Shown here: piece by piece, positions 42,206 to 50,624 of the stretch
Layout: every line of letters begins with the position of its first letter
Numbering within the stretch: position 1 is the first letter of the stretch
Assembly (NCBI GenBank): GCA_964390495.1
Contig: CAYMIN010000004.1
Location: forward strand, 1-64,000
Source of the DNA: UBA11051 sp964390495
GTDB lineage: Bacteria > Armatimonadota > Zipacnadia > Zipacnadales > UBA11051
Reading direction: 5' to 3'
Length of the DNA: 64,000 nt
Notes under the pieces: generated by a model
Databases searched by the model: none
The model's input: only the letters and a program-made list of their open reading frames with translations
Told to the model about the DNA's origin: nothing
Position numbers and translations under genes: made by a program

Positions 42206-42277
42206 TTACCCGAGCGCGACGGCGATGACTATCACGACAACGACTATTCGCAGCCGCCGCAGCCTCTTTCGGCTCAT
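42206..42277 (-). CDS. Possible 23-residue single-helix membrane peptide
   Basis: This tiny frame starts 14 bases after the gspF stop with GGAG 9 bases upstream of its ATG. The product has a basic head (MSRKRLRRLR) followed by a run of V, I, A and L that would cross a membrane once. Order and polarity suit a small membrane protein co-transcribed with gspF. The short length means it could be chance. Confidence 0.4.
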   Translation of the reverse strand: MSRKRLRRLRIVVVVIVIAVALG

Positions 42278-42291
42278 CACAGCCATCTCCG

Positions 42292-43395
42292 TCAGGGCAT
42301 CCACTCATCGGCGCGGTTGAGGATCGCCTGGATGTAGCTGAAGTAAGAGTAGCCGACCGCGACCGCGACGATGATGGCCGTCAGCAGCATTACTATACCA
42401 TAGCCGCCGATGCCGGCAAACCTTACAGTGGTGGCCTGCTGCTGCTCGGCCCATTCCTGCAGGCCTTTGAGCGCCTGGTCGTAGTTGCCGCTGCGCTCGG
42501 CAGTTTCCAGGGATTGGCGGATTTCCAGCGGTAGCGCCTTGGCGTGGCTGAGGGCCTGGCCGATCGGGATACCGTCGCGCACTTGCTGCGCCGCCTTGGC
42601 CAGTTGCGCCTCGATGACAGCATTACCTGCGGATTCGGCGGCCAGCTCCATCGCCTGCTGGACCTCCACACCTGAGCCGATAAGCGACTCCAGCGCCAGC
42701 AGATAGCGCCGCGCCGCCGCCCGCCGGATCATCAAGCTGGCTAGCGGCAGCGCATACAGCACCCGGTCCCGAAACGCCCGCACGGAGCGCAGATTGAAGA
42801 CGATCTTGCTCAGGTAGTAGAGCACAACGCAGCCGAACAGAATCGGCAGCGACACGCGTAAGATGAAACTCACGTACCAGCCGAGGCCCAGATCAATGAT
42901 GCGCGGCAGCGGCACCACAAAAAGCACCAGGACCAAGGGGATGCTGAACCACAACTGCGCCAGCAGTATCGCCCAGGCGCTTTTCTGCTTGGCGCGGTAG
43001 TCCTCGGCGATTTGTGCGGTGATGATGTCAAGGTGGCCGCTATGCTCCGCGGCCTTGACCAGGCCCCGCACATGGGCGGGGAATAGCTCCGGATAGCGGG
43101 CGAGCTGGTCGGTGAAGCTGCCCCCCTCCGAGATTGCCGGGGCCATCGCCGCGGCCGCCGCACCCAGCCGGCGGTCTAGAGCGCCCTGACGCAGCGCCAG
43201 CAGCGCCTCATGAACGCTCATCCCCGCGTGCAGCATCTCCGAAAGCTGCTCGAAGAAGAAGCTGAACCGGCCCGGTGACACCCGCCAGACCGGGTACAGC
43301 GGATTCTCCGGGGCCAAGCCGTCCACCGCAGGTTCGGCGCGCGCCCGGCTGACGCCCAGAGTCGGGTCTTTGCGTTTTGTGTACTTCCTGGCCAA
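42292..43395 (-). CDS. GspF/PilC-family type II secretion/pilus platform protein
   Basis: This protein of about 367 residues has two T2SF domains, the membrane platform of type II secretion and type IV pili. Domain 1 is at about 65-180 (FFEQLSEMLHAGMSVHEAL ... LVKAAEHSGHLD). Domain 2 is at about 245-340 (ALESLIGSGVEVQQAM ... AERSGNYDQALKGL). About three membrane helices are present. The TTG at 43395 has AGGAG 7 bases upstream; an ATG at 43443 is possible. Neither GspE nor other platform genes are adjacent, so it is a stand-alone copy. Two pseudopilins at 55460-60018 may use such a machine. Confidence 0.88.
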   Translation of the reverse strand: MARKYTKRKDPTLGVSRARAEPAVDGLAPENPLYPVWRVSPGRFSFFFEQLSEMLHAGMSVHEALLALRQGALDRRLGAAAAAMAPAISEGGSFTDQLARYPELFPAHVRGLVKAAEHSGHLDIITAQIAEDYRAKQKSAWAILLAQLWFSIPLVLVLFVVPLPRIIDLGLGWYVSFILRVSLPILFGCVVLYYLSKIVFNLRSVRAFRDRVLYALPLASLMIRRAAARRYLLALESLIGSGVEVQQAMELAAESAGNAVIEAQLAKAAQQVRDGIPIGQALSHAKALPLEIRQSLETAERSGNYDQALKGLQEWAEQQQATTVRFAGIGGYGIVMLLTAIIVAVAVGYSYFSYIQAILNRADEWMP

Positions 43396-43581
43396 GAGGC
43401 TTCTCCTGTCGAGAATTGGGGACAGTCGTCCCTTTCTCACCATTTCTCTAAGTCCCACTCCTACTCCTCTGCGCGAAGAGCCGACTGCTGCCGATTTCCT
43501 CCAGCGCGGTGCAGGAAATTGCCGTCTCCATGTCCAAGATGTAAGTTGCATATCAGCCAATGCGGAGAGAGGTGACTGAGA

Positions 43582-44109
43582 TTGGACGTGTTCGAGGCCA
43601 TACAAACGCGACACAGTGTCCGCAAGTACCTGGAGGACCCGGTGCCTGAGGACAAGCTGATGCGGGTGATGGAGGCGGCACGTTTGGCACCCTCGGCCGG
43701 CAACGCCCAGGAGTGGCGCTTTGTCATTGTCAGCGATGCCGAGAAACGCCGAGCGCTCTCGCAAGCCGCCAACAACCAGGCCTTTGTGGCCGAAGCGCCG
43801 GTCGTCATCGTGGCCTGCGCTGATACCGATGAGCGGGTGATGGCGTGCGGTCAGTTGGCCTACACTATTGATGTCGCCATTGCCCTGGAGCACATTGCGC
43901 TGCAGGCCACTGCCGAGGGCCTAGGCACCTGCTGGGTAGGGTCCTTCTCCGAGGATGAGGTTCGCAAGGTCATCGGTGCGCCGGAGGGCGTGCGGATTGT
44001 GCAACTGATGCCTCTGGGCTATCCCAGCGCGGCGCCATCGCCCAAGCAGCGCAAGGACATCTCGGAAGTCGTGATGCGCGACCAGTGGGGGAGCAGCGGC
44101 TCGGGCTAG
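43582..44109 (+). CDS. Nitroreductase-family flavoprotein
   Basis: This 175-residue protein opens with VFEAIQTRHSVRKY, the FMN-binding RHSVR motif of the family, followed by EAARLAPSAGNAQEW and a GLGTCWVG segment. It would use FMN and NAD(P)H to reduce nitro, quinone or unknown substrates. The TTG start follows GAGAGAGGTGACTGAG. The C-terminus is shorter than in NfsB, as in many compact relatives. It is divergent from gspF. Confidence 0.92.
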   Translation: MDVFEAIQTRHSVRKYLEDPVPEDKLMRVMEAARLAPSAGNAQEWRFVIVSDAEKRRALSQAANNQAFVAEAPVVIVACADTDERVMACGQLAYTIDVAIALEHIALQATAEGLGTCWVGSFSEDEVRKVIGAPEGVRIVQLMPLGYPSAAPSPKQRKDISEVVMRDQWGSSGSG

Positions 44110-44503
44110 TTCGGCCGACTCATCACCCCGTGGGTCGGGATCTCGAGTGTAGTTATGCAGATTCCTGACGCGTGGTCCGCGGATCTGTGATGGTAGGCGA
44201 TGGCGGGGTGACAAGTCGTGGGCCGGATGGTCTGCGTTTTGCATCGCAAAACTCAGCCCATGCGGCCCCTCCGTACGACAAGAAAACGGCGAAAGGCTGA
44301 GACGTTGGCTTTCGGAGGGGCCGCATACGAGGTGGAAGCCCAGCTTCCGCCGAGAATCCGGCCCAGCCGTTAGCCCAATTTGCGCAACTCCAGTTCCTAA
44401 CCCGGCGCCTTTGCCATCGGATTTGCCGCCAGAATGCCAGAGCCAAGCAAGCACTAGTGACGCCTCTTTCCCAAGACACTTTCTCGTACAAGGAGTGGGG
44501 CAA
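44110..44503. other. Structured gene-free region
   Basis: GTTTTGC-ATC-GCAAAAC (about 44236-44252) is a tight hairpin. ATGCGGCCCCTCCG (44260-44273) and CGGAGGGGCCGCAT (44313-44326) form a perfect 14-bp stem with a 39-base loop. The structure does not match the other dispersed repeats and lies between the nitroreductase and peptidase genes. A structured RNA, a terminator pair or a mobile remnant are all possible. Confidence 0.5.
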
Positions 44504-45937
44504 TTGCCCAATACCAGGAATATGGATATAACCGCTGAAACCGTCCAGAAGCGGCTCCAGCACATCGCCAAACAGATCGGGAACCGCCCCGTCGGCACCG
44601 AACAGGAGCAGCAGGCCGCACAGTACATGGCCGGCCAGATGGAGAAGTACGGTCTCGAGGTTGAGAGCGCCACCTTCCCCGCTATCGGCTCGGATCACGA
44701 CCACGCTCAGTTGCAGGTCAGCATCGGTGATAAGTGGCGGCAGTCGGCGTGCCAGCCGCTGGCCCATTCACCCTCCACCCCGCCTGAGGGCATCGAAGCG
44801 CCCGTGGTCTGCCTGGATACCGGCAGCGAATGTGAGCTGCGCGGCAAGGACCTGAAGGGCAAGATCGGGTTTATAGTTGGGACCGGCGGCGATGAACCCA
44901 GCACCCTCAAGCGGCTCTGCAACAGCGGGCTGGCCGCGCTGTTGTTCGTGGACGACCGGCTGCCGATGCCCTGGAGTGTGCACATGGGCCTGGCCGCCGG
45001 CTGGATTGACCTGCTCACCATCCCGGCGGCCAGCGTCGCCTATACGGAAGCCTGGGAGATCGCCAAGATGCGCGAGCCGATGGCCCGGCTCAACCTGCAA
45101 ACGTGCAGGTGGGAGGGCGAATCGCAAAACGTTATCGGCTCCTTCCGGGCCCAGGACGAAAGTCTGCCACCGCTGGTGCTAACCTGTCATCACGACTCGG
45201 TGTCGCTGGGCGAGGGTGCGGAGGATAACGGCAGTGGGATGGCGGTGATGCTGGCCGTGGCCGAGGCGCTGGGCCAGGGCCGCCCCCCGCGCCCCATCAA
45301 GATGATAAGCTGCGGGTGGGAAGAGAACCTCTCCGAAGGCTCGCGCCAGTATGTGGCCTCCGACCTCGACCGCGCCGCCCAGACCGCAATGGTCATCAAC
45401 ATTGACAGTGTCGGCTGCTGGATGGGCCGGAATATCGTCCATGTCGTCGGCGATGACTCGCTCAAGCAGTGGACCGAAACCCAACTCGACGAGGCCGGCT
45501 TCTGCGCCAAGGTGGTCAAAGAGGTCAGCCCCTATTCCGACATGTTCCCCTTTAACCTTGTGGACGTTCCGTCGCTGTGGTTTTACCGGTCCAACGTCGG
45601 CGACACCCGCTACTACCACCACAGCGCCGAGGATAGCCTCGACAAGATTTCGTTCGAGGTCCTCGCCAACACCGCCAACGCCGTGGCCCATCTGGTCTGG
45701 CATATCGGCGGCTGCAAGCAACTGCCCTTCGAACGCACCATCCCGGACAACCAGCGGAGCGAGATTCTAGGCTACCGCGACCGGCTGCTCAACTCGATCT
45801 GCGACTGGCGGACGACCGGGCTGATGAGGCCCGGGGAAGCCCCCGGATCGGCCCCACAGAACAACTCTGACGAGGAAAATCGGCATGAACAAGAGCGCTC
45901 CGACGCCCACGAAGCTCCAGATCAGCCACCCTCGTGA
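44504..45937 (+). CDS. M28-family zinc aminopeptidase
   Basis: This 477-residue metallopeptidase has the metal-site order TCHHDSV (about residue 228), EDNGSGM, the catalytic GWEENLSEGS, NIDSVG and YYHHSAEDSLDKI. A PA-like insert domain sits in the N-terminal half. There is no signal peptide, so it should be cytoplasmic. The TTG at 44504 has AGGAG 8 bases upstream; an ATG at 44522 follows. Its last 53 bases overlap the next gene. Confidence 0.9.
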   Translation: MPNTRNMDITAETVQKRLQHIAKQIGNRPVGTEQEQQAAQYMAGQMEKYGLEVESATFPAIGSDHDHAQLQVSIGDKWRQSACQPLAHSPSTPPEGIEAPVVCLDTGSECELRGKDLKGKIGFIVGTGGDEPSTLKRLCNSGLAALLFVDDRLPMPWSVHMGLAAGWIDLLTIPAASVAYTEAWEIAKMREPMARLNLQTCRWEGESQNVIGSFRAQDESLPPLVLTCHHDSVSLGEGAEDNGSGMAVMLAVAEALGQGRPPRPIKMISCGWEENLSEGSRQYVASDLDRAAQTAMVINIDSVGCWMGRNIVHVVGDDSLKQWTETQLDEAGFCAKVVKEVSPYSDMFPFNLVDVPSLWFYRSNVGDTRYYHHSAEDSLDKISFEVLANTANAVAHLVWHIGGCKQLPFERTIPDNQRSEILGYRDRLLNSICDWRTTGLMRPGEAPGSAPQNNSDEENRHEQERSDAHEAPDQPPS

Positions 45938-47000
45938 CGGCGACATACTCTGCCGTCACGATGGCACCATAGAGGACGGCAAGCTGCATATCGAGGTCAG
46001 CGGCGCGGCTCTGGAAGGCGGTCAGGTCACCGTCAACGGCGTGGCCGCCACGATGACCGAGGGCTGGTTCTCGGCTAGGATTGGGCTGGAGGTCGGCCCG
46101 CAGCTTATCACCACCCAACTGCGGCTCGGCGGCGCGAGTTTCGAGCAGCGCCTCGGCGTCACCGTCAACCTCAACAGCCGCAAGCGCTACCGCTTCTCGG
46201 TAGATGATAACATAGACTTCCTGGCCGACATCGGGCGCGATCCGGAGGCCTACGCTGCGCTTTTCGACCACTGGTTCCTGGACTTCTGGCGGCAGATACA
46301 CCAGCAGTTCGGCACTAAGGTCCACATCAACATTTACTACCAGACCATGGCGCGCGATTTCAACCTCACCATGTTCCCGGACAAGTACAGAGACGAATGG
46401 GAGGAGAACTCCGACTGGCTGCACCTGTCATTCCACGCGCTGCAGAATGAGCCGGCCCGCCTCTACCGTAACGCCGGCTATGACCTGATGGCCACCCATT
46501 TCGAGATGGTGATGGAGCAGATTGACCGCTTTGCCGGCGAAGAGGTGTATGGCCGCGTTACCACCGTGCACTGGGCGGAATGCCCGGTCGAGGCGGTCCG
46601 CGCGCTACGCGACCGCGGAGTTGATGCCTTCATCGCCCTGCCGTGGCCCGGTGCCGGAGAATGCAATACCATTTATTACCTCGATACCATGCAGGGAGCT
46701 CACCTGGCGGCGCGCGATGCCTGGCAGGATACGGCGGAGGGCGTGACCTTCGTCACCTGCGACCAGGTAGTCAACGGCAAGGCGCTTGACGAGATCGTTC
46801 CGCACCTGGAGACGCAAGCCGCCGACCCGCACACCGGCGAGATGATCGAGCTGCTGATTCACGAGCAGTACTTCCGGCGCGAGTGGCACATCTACCAGCC
46901 CGACGTGATGGACAAGGTGCGGCGCGCAGTGGGTTGGGTTACCGAGCACGGGTATGAGCCGGTGTTCTGGGCCGACGGCTTGCTCGGCAGCCCAGTCTAG
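45885..47000 (+). CDS. Polysaccharide deacetylase-like (NodB-fold) protein
   Basis: This 371-residue protein has an Ig-like beta domain of about 90 residues (ISHPRDGDIL ... VTVNLNSRKRY). A NodB-like barrel follows with FSVDDNIDFL and HLSFHALQNEP, which could supply Asp and His metal ligands. A WAECPVEAVRALRDRGVDAF segment resembles family strands. No secretion signal is seen. It overlaps the peptidase gene by 53 bases and has GAGGAAA upstream of its ATG, so both are made from one message. The role could be modification of a sugar or amide; the match is remote. Confidence 0.65.
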   Translation: MNKSAPTPTKLQISHPRDGDILCRHDGTIEDGKLHIEVSGAALEGGQVTVNGVAATMTEGWFSARIGLEVGPQLITTQLRLGGASFEQRLGVTVNLNSRKRYRFSVDDNIDFLADIGRDPEAYAALFDHWFLDFWRQIHQQFGTKVHINIYYQTMARDFNLTMFPDKYRDEWEENSDWLHLSFHALQNEPARLYRNAGYDLMATHFEMVMEQIDRFAGEEVYGRVTTVHWAECPVEAVRALRDRGVDAFIALPWPGAGECNTIYYLDTMQGAHLAARDAWQDTAEGVTFVTCDQVVNGKALDEIVPHLETQAADPHTGEMIELLIHEQYFRREWHIYQPDVMDKVRRAVGWVTEHGYEPVFWADGLLGSPV

Positions 47001-47021
47001 TCCCAATCATTCATCAACGCG

Positions 47022-47072
47022 TGGGGTACCCACTCCCAAGGAGTGGGTCAGGCTTCCAGGCCGAGGTCGTTG
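47022..47072. repeat. GGGTACCCACTCC hairpin plus GGCTTCCAGGCC unit
   Basis: GGGGTACCCACTCCCAAGGAGTGGGTC is an inverted copy of the hairpin at 24629-24651. It is followed at once by AGGCTTCCAGGCCGAGGTCG, an inverted copy of the other common repeat. The two families are joined here as a compound element. Confidence 0.65.
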
Positions 47073-47106
47073 GCTGTGCTGCACAGCAAGTTCAAGGCAG
47101 GCATAA

Positions 47107-48144
47107 ATGGCTGAGAAGACAAGCATAGCTGTGAGAATAAATGAAGCAGTAGTACAGATGTCCAGCAACAATCAACCGTTGATGGACTTCCTGCATGCGG
47201 TGCTTGGCAAGATCAACGCAGAGGGCCAAAGTCCGAACGTGCGAGCCGACCTGGACTGGGTACGCGATTTGCCACTTACCAGGAAGCGGCCACCCCTAGG
47301 CCGTGAGTTGCCGCAAGCGGCGATAAACGTCCACGCTTTGGGCGATACTGTTGGGATCCCCTACGTGCCGAATTTCCCCGGCTTTTCCGTGCGATACCAG
47401 GATGGCGATTCGCTGGAGGTCAGTGGGCAACTGAACTACCAGACAGTCTGGGATGGGTTGCGCAGCGTTCTCGGGCGCTACACACCGAACTACTTCCCTA
47501 CGCGCCTGATGTATCACATGCTCTATTTCCCCGCCGCCTGGTATCTGGGGCGCTACCTGTCCATCTTCTGGGTTCACGCCGGGGCCGTGGTCAGGGACGG
47601 TAAGGCGCTGGTAATCGGCGGCCTGCCGGGCTGCGGCAAGTCAACACTATGTCTGCGGATGGTGGGCAACGGTGACTTCAGCTTGCTATCCGATGACCTC
47701 TTGTTCTACGACCGGGGCCAGATGCACACCTGCTACGAACCGGTACGGGTTGACGATCCTGCGCAAGCCGACAGCGAAGTGGTAGCGCGTATGGGGGAGA
47801 AGTCCGCCTTCGAGGTAGCGGGTCAAGTCCTGGGGAGCGGCCGGCCGGAGATGTTGGTACTGCCGCGTTTTGCCGAGACCACGGCGCTACAGCCGCTGAG
47901 CTCACAGGCAGCGGCTGACAGGCTCTATACCACGAGTCGCCTCGCCGCGCAGGTTGCGGAGTTTGACTACTACGCTACCATTCTGTCCAGCTATTTCGAG
48001 CTCGACGACTGGTATCCGAGGCAGCAGCAGCAACTACGGCAATTGCTGGCCGAGGTCGCCTGCTTCAGCCTCCATCTGAGCCGCGACGAGGGTCCCGACA
48101 AGGCATACCAGGCGGTAATGGAGGCGGCTGATGGTATCTTCTGA
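47107..48144 (+). CDS. HprK-like P-loop kinase
   Basis: This 345-residue protein has an unrecognised N-terminal region (1-155) and a C-terminal kinase domain like HPr kinase/phosphorylase. WVHAGAVVRDGKALVIGG leads into the Walker A motif GLPGCGKST (about 172-180), and LLSDDLLFY (D196, D197) matches the HprK metal-binding aspartates. HprK relatives phosphorylate serine on small proteins, and HprK-like proteins also appear in peptide-modification clusters. No HPr gene is near. It overlaps the RtcB-like gene by 14 bases. A repeat-filled spacer lies upstream, with AAGGCAGG before the ATG. Confidence 0.8.
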   Translation: MAEKTSIAVRINEAVVQMSSNNQPLMDFLHAVLGKINAEGQSPNVRADLDWVRDLPLTRKRPPLGRELPQAAINVHALGDTVGIPYVPNFPGFSVRYQDGDSLEVSGQLNYQTVWDGLRSVLGRYTPNYFPTRLMYHMLYFPAAWYLGRYLSIFWVHAGAVVRDGKALVIGGLPGCGKSTLCLRMVGNGDFSLLSDDLLFYDRGQMHTCYEPVRVDDPAQADSEVVARMGEKSAFEVAGQVLGSGRPEMLVLPRFAETTALQPLSSQAAADRLYTTSRLAAQVAEFDYYATILSSYFELDDWYPRQQQQLRQLLAEVACFSLHLSRDEGPDKAYQAVMEAADGIF

Positions 48145-49549
48145 CGCAGGCGCAGGCCCGCAAGCCCTGCGGGAGTTTGTGCCTGCTGATATCACGATCT
48201 CGGCCCGGGAGCGGGCCACGCTCGGTCGCCTGGCAGATCTGCCTGGTCGGTATGGGCCGATCGTGCTCCTGCCCGATCTTTCCTTCAAGCCCGCCAATCC
48301 CTTCGCCACCGGCCTGGCTGCTTGCTTTGAGGGTCACATCGTACCCACAGCCATCGGCTCCAGCATCAACTGCGGCATGGCGATGGTGAGGACCGACGCC
48401 AGGGCCGGCGACATGAGCAGGACAGACTGGCGGCGGATCCTCGAGGCCATCGCAGCCCGGGGCCAGCAGTACGCTGCCGAGCAGCCGTCGCTTGCCTCCG
48501 AAGAGCTGCTCACGGCGATGACCGCCCCGCAGCAGGCCTGTGCCGAGCTGGGATATTCTGAAGCCGAGCTGGCATGCCTCGAGCCATCCGGGTATGCTCT
48601 AGGCTCGGGACTAACGCCACAGCAGATCTACCGGGCGGTGCCTGAATTCGCCCTGCGCGGCACGCGCCTGAGTATGGGCATACTTGGTGGCGGCAACCAT
48701 TTTGTGGAGTTTCAGAAGGTCGCGGATATCGCCCAGCCGCGAATCGCTGCTGCCCTGAAGCTGGCGGAAGGCTCCGTGACGTTCACCGTGCATAGCTCCC
48801 CGCCACTGGGGCCTCTGGTGAGCCTGATGTATGGCCGGCGGCCGGAGGTTGCAGGCCTCACTGCAGCGAAGGTCGCCGTCCGCAAGGCGCTTTTCCACCT
48901 GCGATTGCCTGCCGGGATGTCAGGGCTGGTGAAGATCGTCAGAGGAACTCGCAGCTTACCTGCTGAGGAGCCGATTGGCCGTTCCTACGCCGTGGCCTAT
49001 GAGGCTGCGGCTGCATCGGGGTATGTGCATCGGGGGATGCTGGTCATGGCGGTCAAGCGCGTTCTGGACGAGCAGATGGGGATATCGTGCGAATTGCTGG
49101 CCGATCTGTCACACAACGGCATCTGGCGGGAGCAGCTAGACGGGCGCGAGGTCTATCTACACCGGCATGGGGCCTGCGCCTTCTGGCCCGCTGACCGCTT
49201 CCCTTCCCCTCATCCCTATGCTGAGACCGGTCAGCCGGCCTTCGTCGGCAGCTCAATGTCCACTCCCTCCGCTCTGTTTGTCCCCGGGCCCGACGCACAT
49301 CTAACATACTATTCCATCAGCCACGGCACCGGCCGGCGCAACCAGGTAACCACGCCGCCGGCGGAAAGTCCCAATGAGTACACCCGCCAGGCCGGAGTTG
49401 AGGCCTTGTGGTCAGGTCCAGGCGACATCCGACAGCAACTCGGCTACCAGTACCGGCCGATAGAGCAACTCGCCGAGGTGCTTGAGCAGGCCGGTGTCGC
49501 CAAGCTGGTGAGTACGCTCACTCCGGTCGCCAGCTTCAAGATCCCGTGA
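48131..49549 (+). CDS. Divergent RtcB-like RNA ligase family protein
   Basis: This 472-residue protein keeps most of the RtcB landmarks: INCGM with the metal cysteine, GGGNHFVEFQ, TVHSS, LSHNG, SHGTGR with the histidine that accepts GMP, and the closing VAKLVSTLTP. Other sites differ. The aspartate of GxDINCG is serine (GSSINCG), the PDGH loop is PDLSF, and the HRKG lysine is histidine (HRHG). RtcB joins RNA ends with GTP and manganese; these changes suggest altered metal use or another substrate. GGAGG is 6 bases before the ATG. The overlap with the kinase gene implies a shared job. Confidence 0.82.
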   Translation: MVSSDAGAGPQALREFVPADITISARERATLGRLADLPGRYGPIVLLPDLSFKPANPFATGLAACFEGHIVPTAIGSSINCGMAMVRTDARAGDMSRTDWRRILEAIAARGQQYAAEQPSLASEELLTAMTAPQQACAELGYSEAELACLEPSGYALGSGLTPQQIYRAVPEFALRGTRLSMGILGGGNHFVEFQKVADIAQPRIAAALKLAEGSVTFTVHSSPPLGPLVSLMYGRRPEVAGLTAAKVAVRKALFHLRLPAGMSGLVKIVRGTRSLPAEEPIGRSYAVAYEAAAASGYVHRGMLVMAVKRVLDEQMGISCELLADLSHNGIWREQLDGREVYLHRHGACAFWPADRFPSPHPYAETGQPAFVGSSMSTPSALFVPGPDAHLTYYSISHGTGRRNQVTTPPAESPNEYTRQAGVEALWSGPGDIRQQLGYQYRPIEQLAEVLEQAGVAKLVSTLTPVASFKIP

Positions 49550-49570
49550 AGGCCGCCGGCGGGGCTTGCG

Positions 49571-50536
49571 TCACTTGACATCCTCGGCGCGGTACGGCTT
49601 GGGCGCGCGCCAGAGGATGTCGGCTATGTGCCGCAAGTGGAAGCGCAACCGGCCCCAGTTGAAACTCAGCGCCTCAGCTATCCGCCGATTCCTCCCAGCC
49701 ATGAGCGGCCAGACCAGGCCAAATGCGATGGTCTTGGCGAGGCTGTACATCGTGCGCGCAGCCCAGAGAGCCGCCGTCTTGATTGCGCCGTGATGCAGCC
49801 GGAAATACGCGAATTCGGACATGGACATCTGCAGGTTGCGGCGCAGCGGCGGCAGCGCCTCCGCGGATTTGCGGGCCTTGTGCACACAGACGGCCTCCAC
49901 GGCCACTACCCGTCGCCAGCCCGCCTGTGCCATCCGCAGGCACCAGTCGGCGTCATCGTACCACATGAAGATGCGCTCATCCATCATCCCCACCTGTGCC
50001 ACCGCCTCGGCCCGCACCAGGTGGCACGCTCCCACCACCCAGTCCACCTGGTAGATGTTTGCGCTGCCCCCAGATGGCGCGGCGGAGATTGCCTCGGCTG
50101 CTTGCACCCACTTGGCAGGCAGCAGGCGCGAGCTGAGTGTGGGGAAGCGATAGGCCGACGGCTGGTCGGAGCCGTCGGGGTAGTGCAACTGCGCGCCGGC
50201 GGTGCCGATGTCGGGATAGGCGTCCATTACCCGCACCAGCTCCTGCAGGCAGCCGGCGGTCAATTGCGCGTCGCTGTTGAGCATCAGGTAGTAGCGGCCA
50301 ACGGCCTCCCGCATCCCCTGGTTGCAGGCCGCTGTATAGCCGCGATTGTCGCTATTGGCAAGCAGTGTCGTCTGGGGGAACTCTTCGCGCACCATCTCGA
50401 CGCTGCCGTCGCTGGAGCCATTGTCAATGACGATGGTCTCAATCCGGCGCGGTTCGCCGTGGTCGTAGCACGACTGCAGTGCCGCCCGCAGGTCGTCTTT
50501 GGTGTTCCAGTTGACGATGACGATGGATATGTCCAT
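49571..50536 (-). CDS. Family 2 glycosyltransferase
   Basis: This 321-residue GT-A fold protein shows the series IVIVNWNTKDDL, VIDNGSSDGSVE, NRGYTAACNQGM and LMLNSDA (the DxD-like metal site), followed by FMWYDDADWCLRMAQAGW. This order is typical of rhamnosyltransferase-like GT2 enzymes. Hydrophobic stretches near the C-terminus may bind the membrane. It would add sugars to a surface glycan. The DegT aminotransferase gene lies upstream on the same strand. Confidence 0.92.
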   Translation of the reverse strand: MDISIVIVNWNTKDDLRAALQSCYDHGEPRRIETIVIDNGSSDGSVEMVREEFPQTTLLANSDNRGYTAACNQGMREAVGRYYLMLNSDAQLTAGCLQELVRVMDAYPDIGTAGAQLHYPDGSDQPSAYRFPTLSSRLLPAKWVQAAEAISAAPSGGSANIYQVDWVVGACHLVRAEAVAQVGMMDERIFMWYDDADWCLRMAQAGWRRVVAVEAVCVHKARKSAEALPPLRRNLQMSMSEFAYFRLHHGAIKTAALWAARTMYSLAKTIAFGLVWPLMAGRNRRIAEALSFNWGRLRFHLRHIADILWRAPKPYRAEDVK

Positions 50537-50624
50537 GATCCGTAGCTGGACAGAAATGCAAGCTGTCCAGCGTATTATATGCCGACAGCTTGCATGCGAA
50601 ACGTCATTTTCGCCGGGCGTGCAG

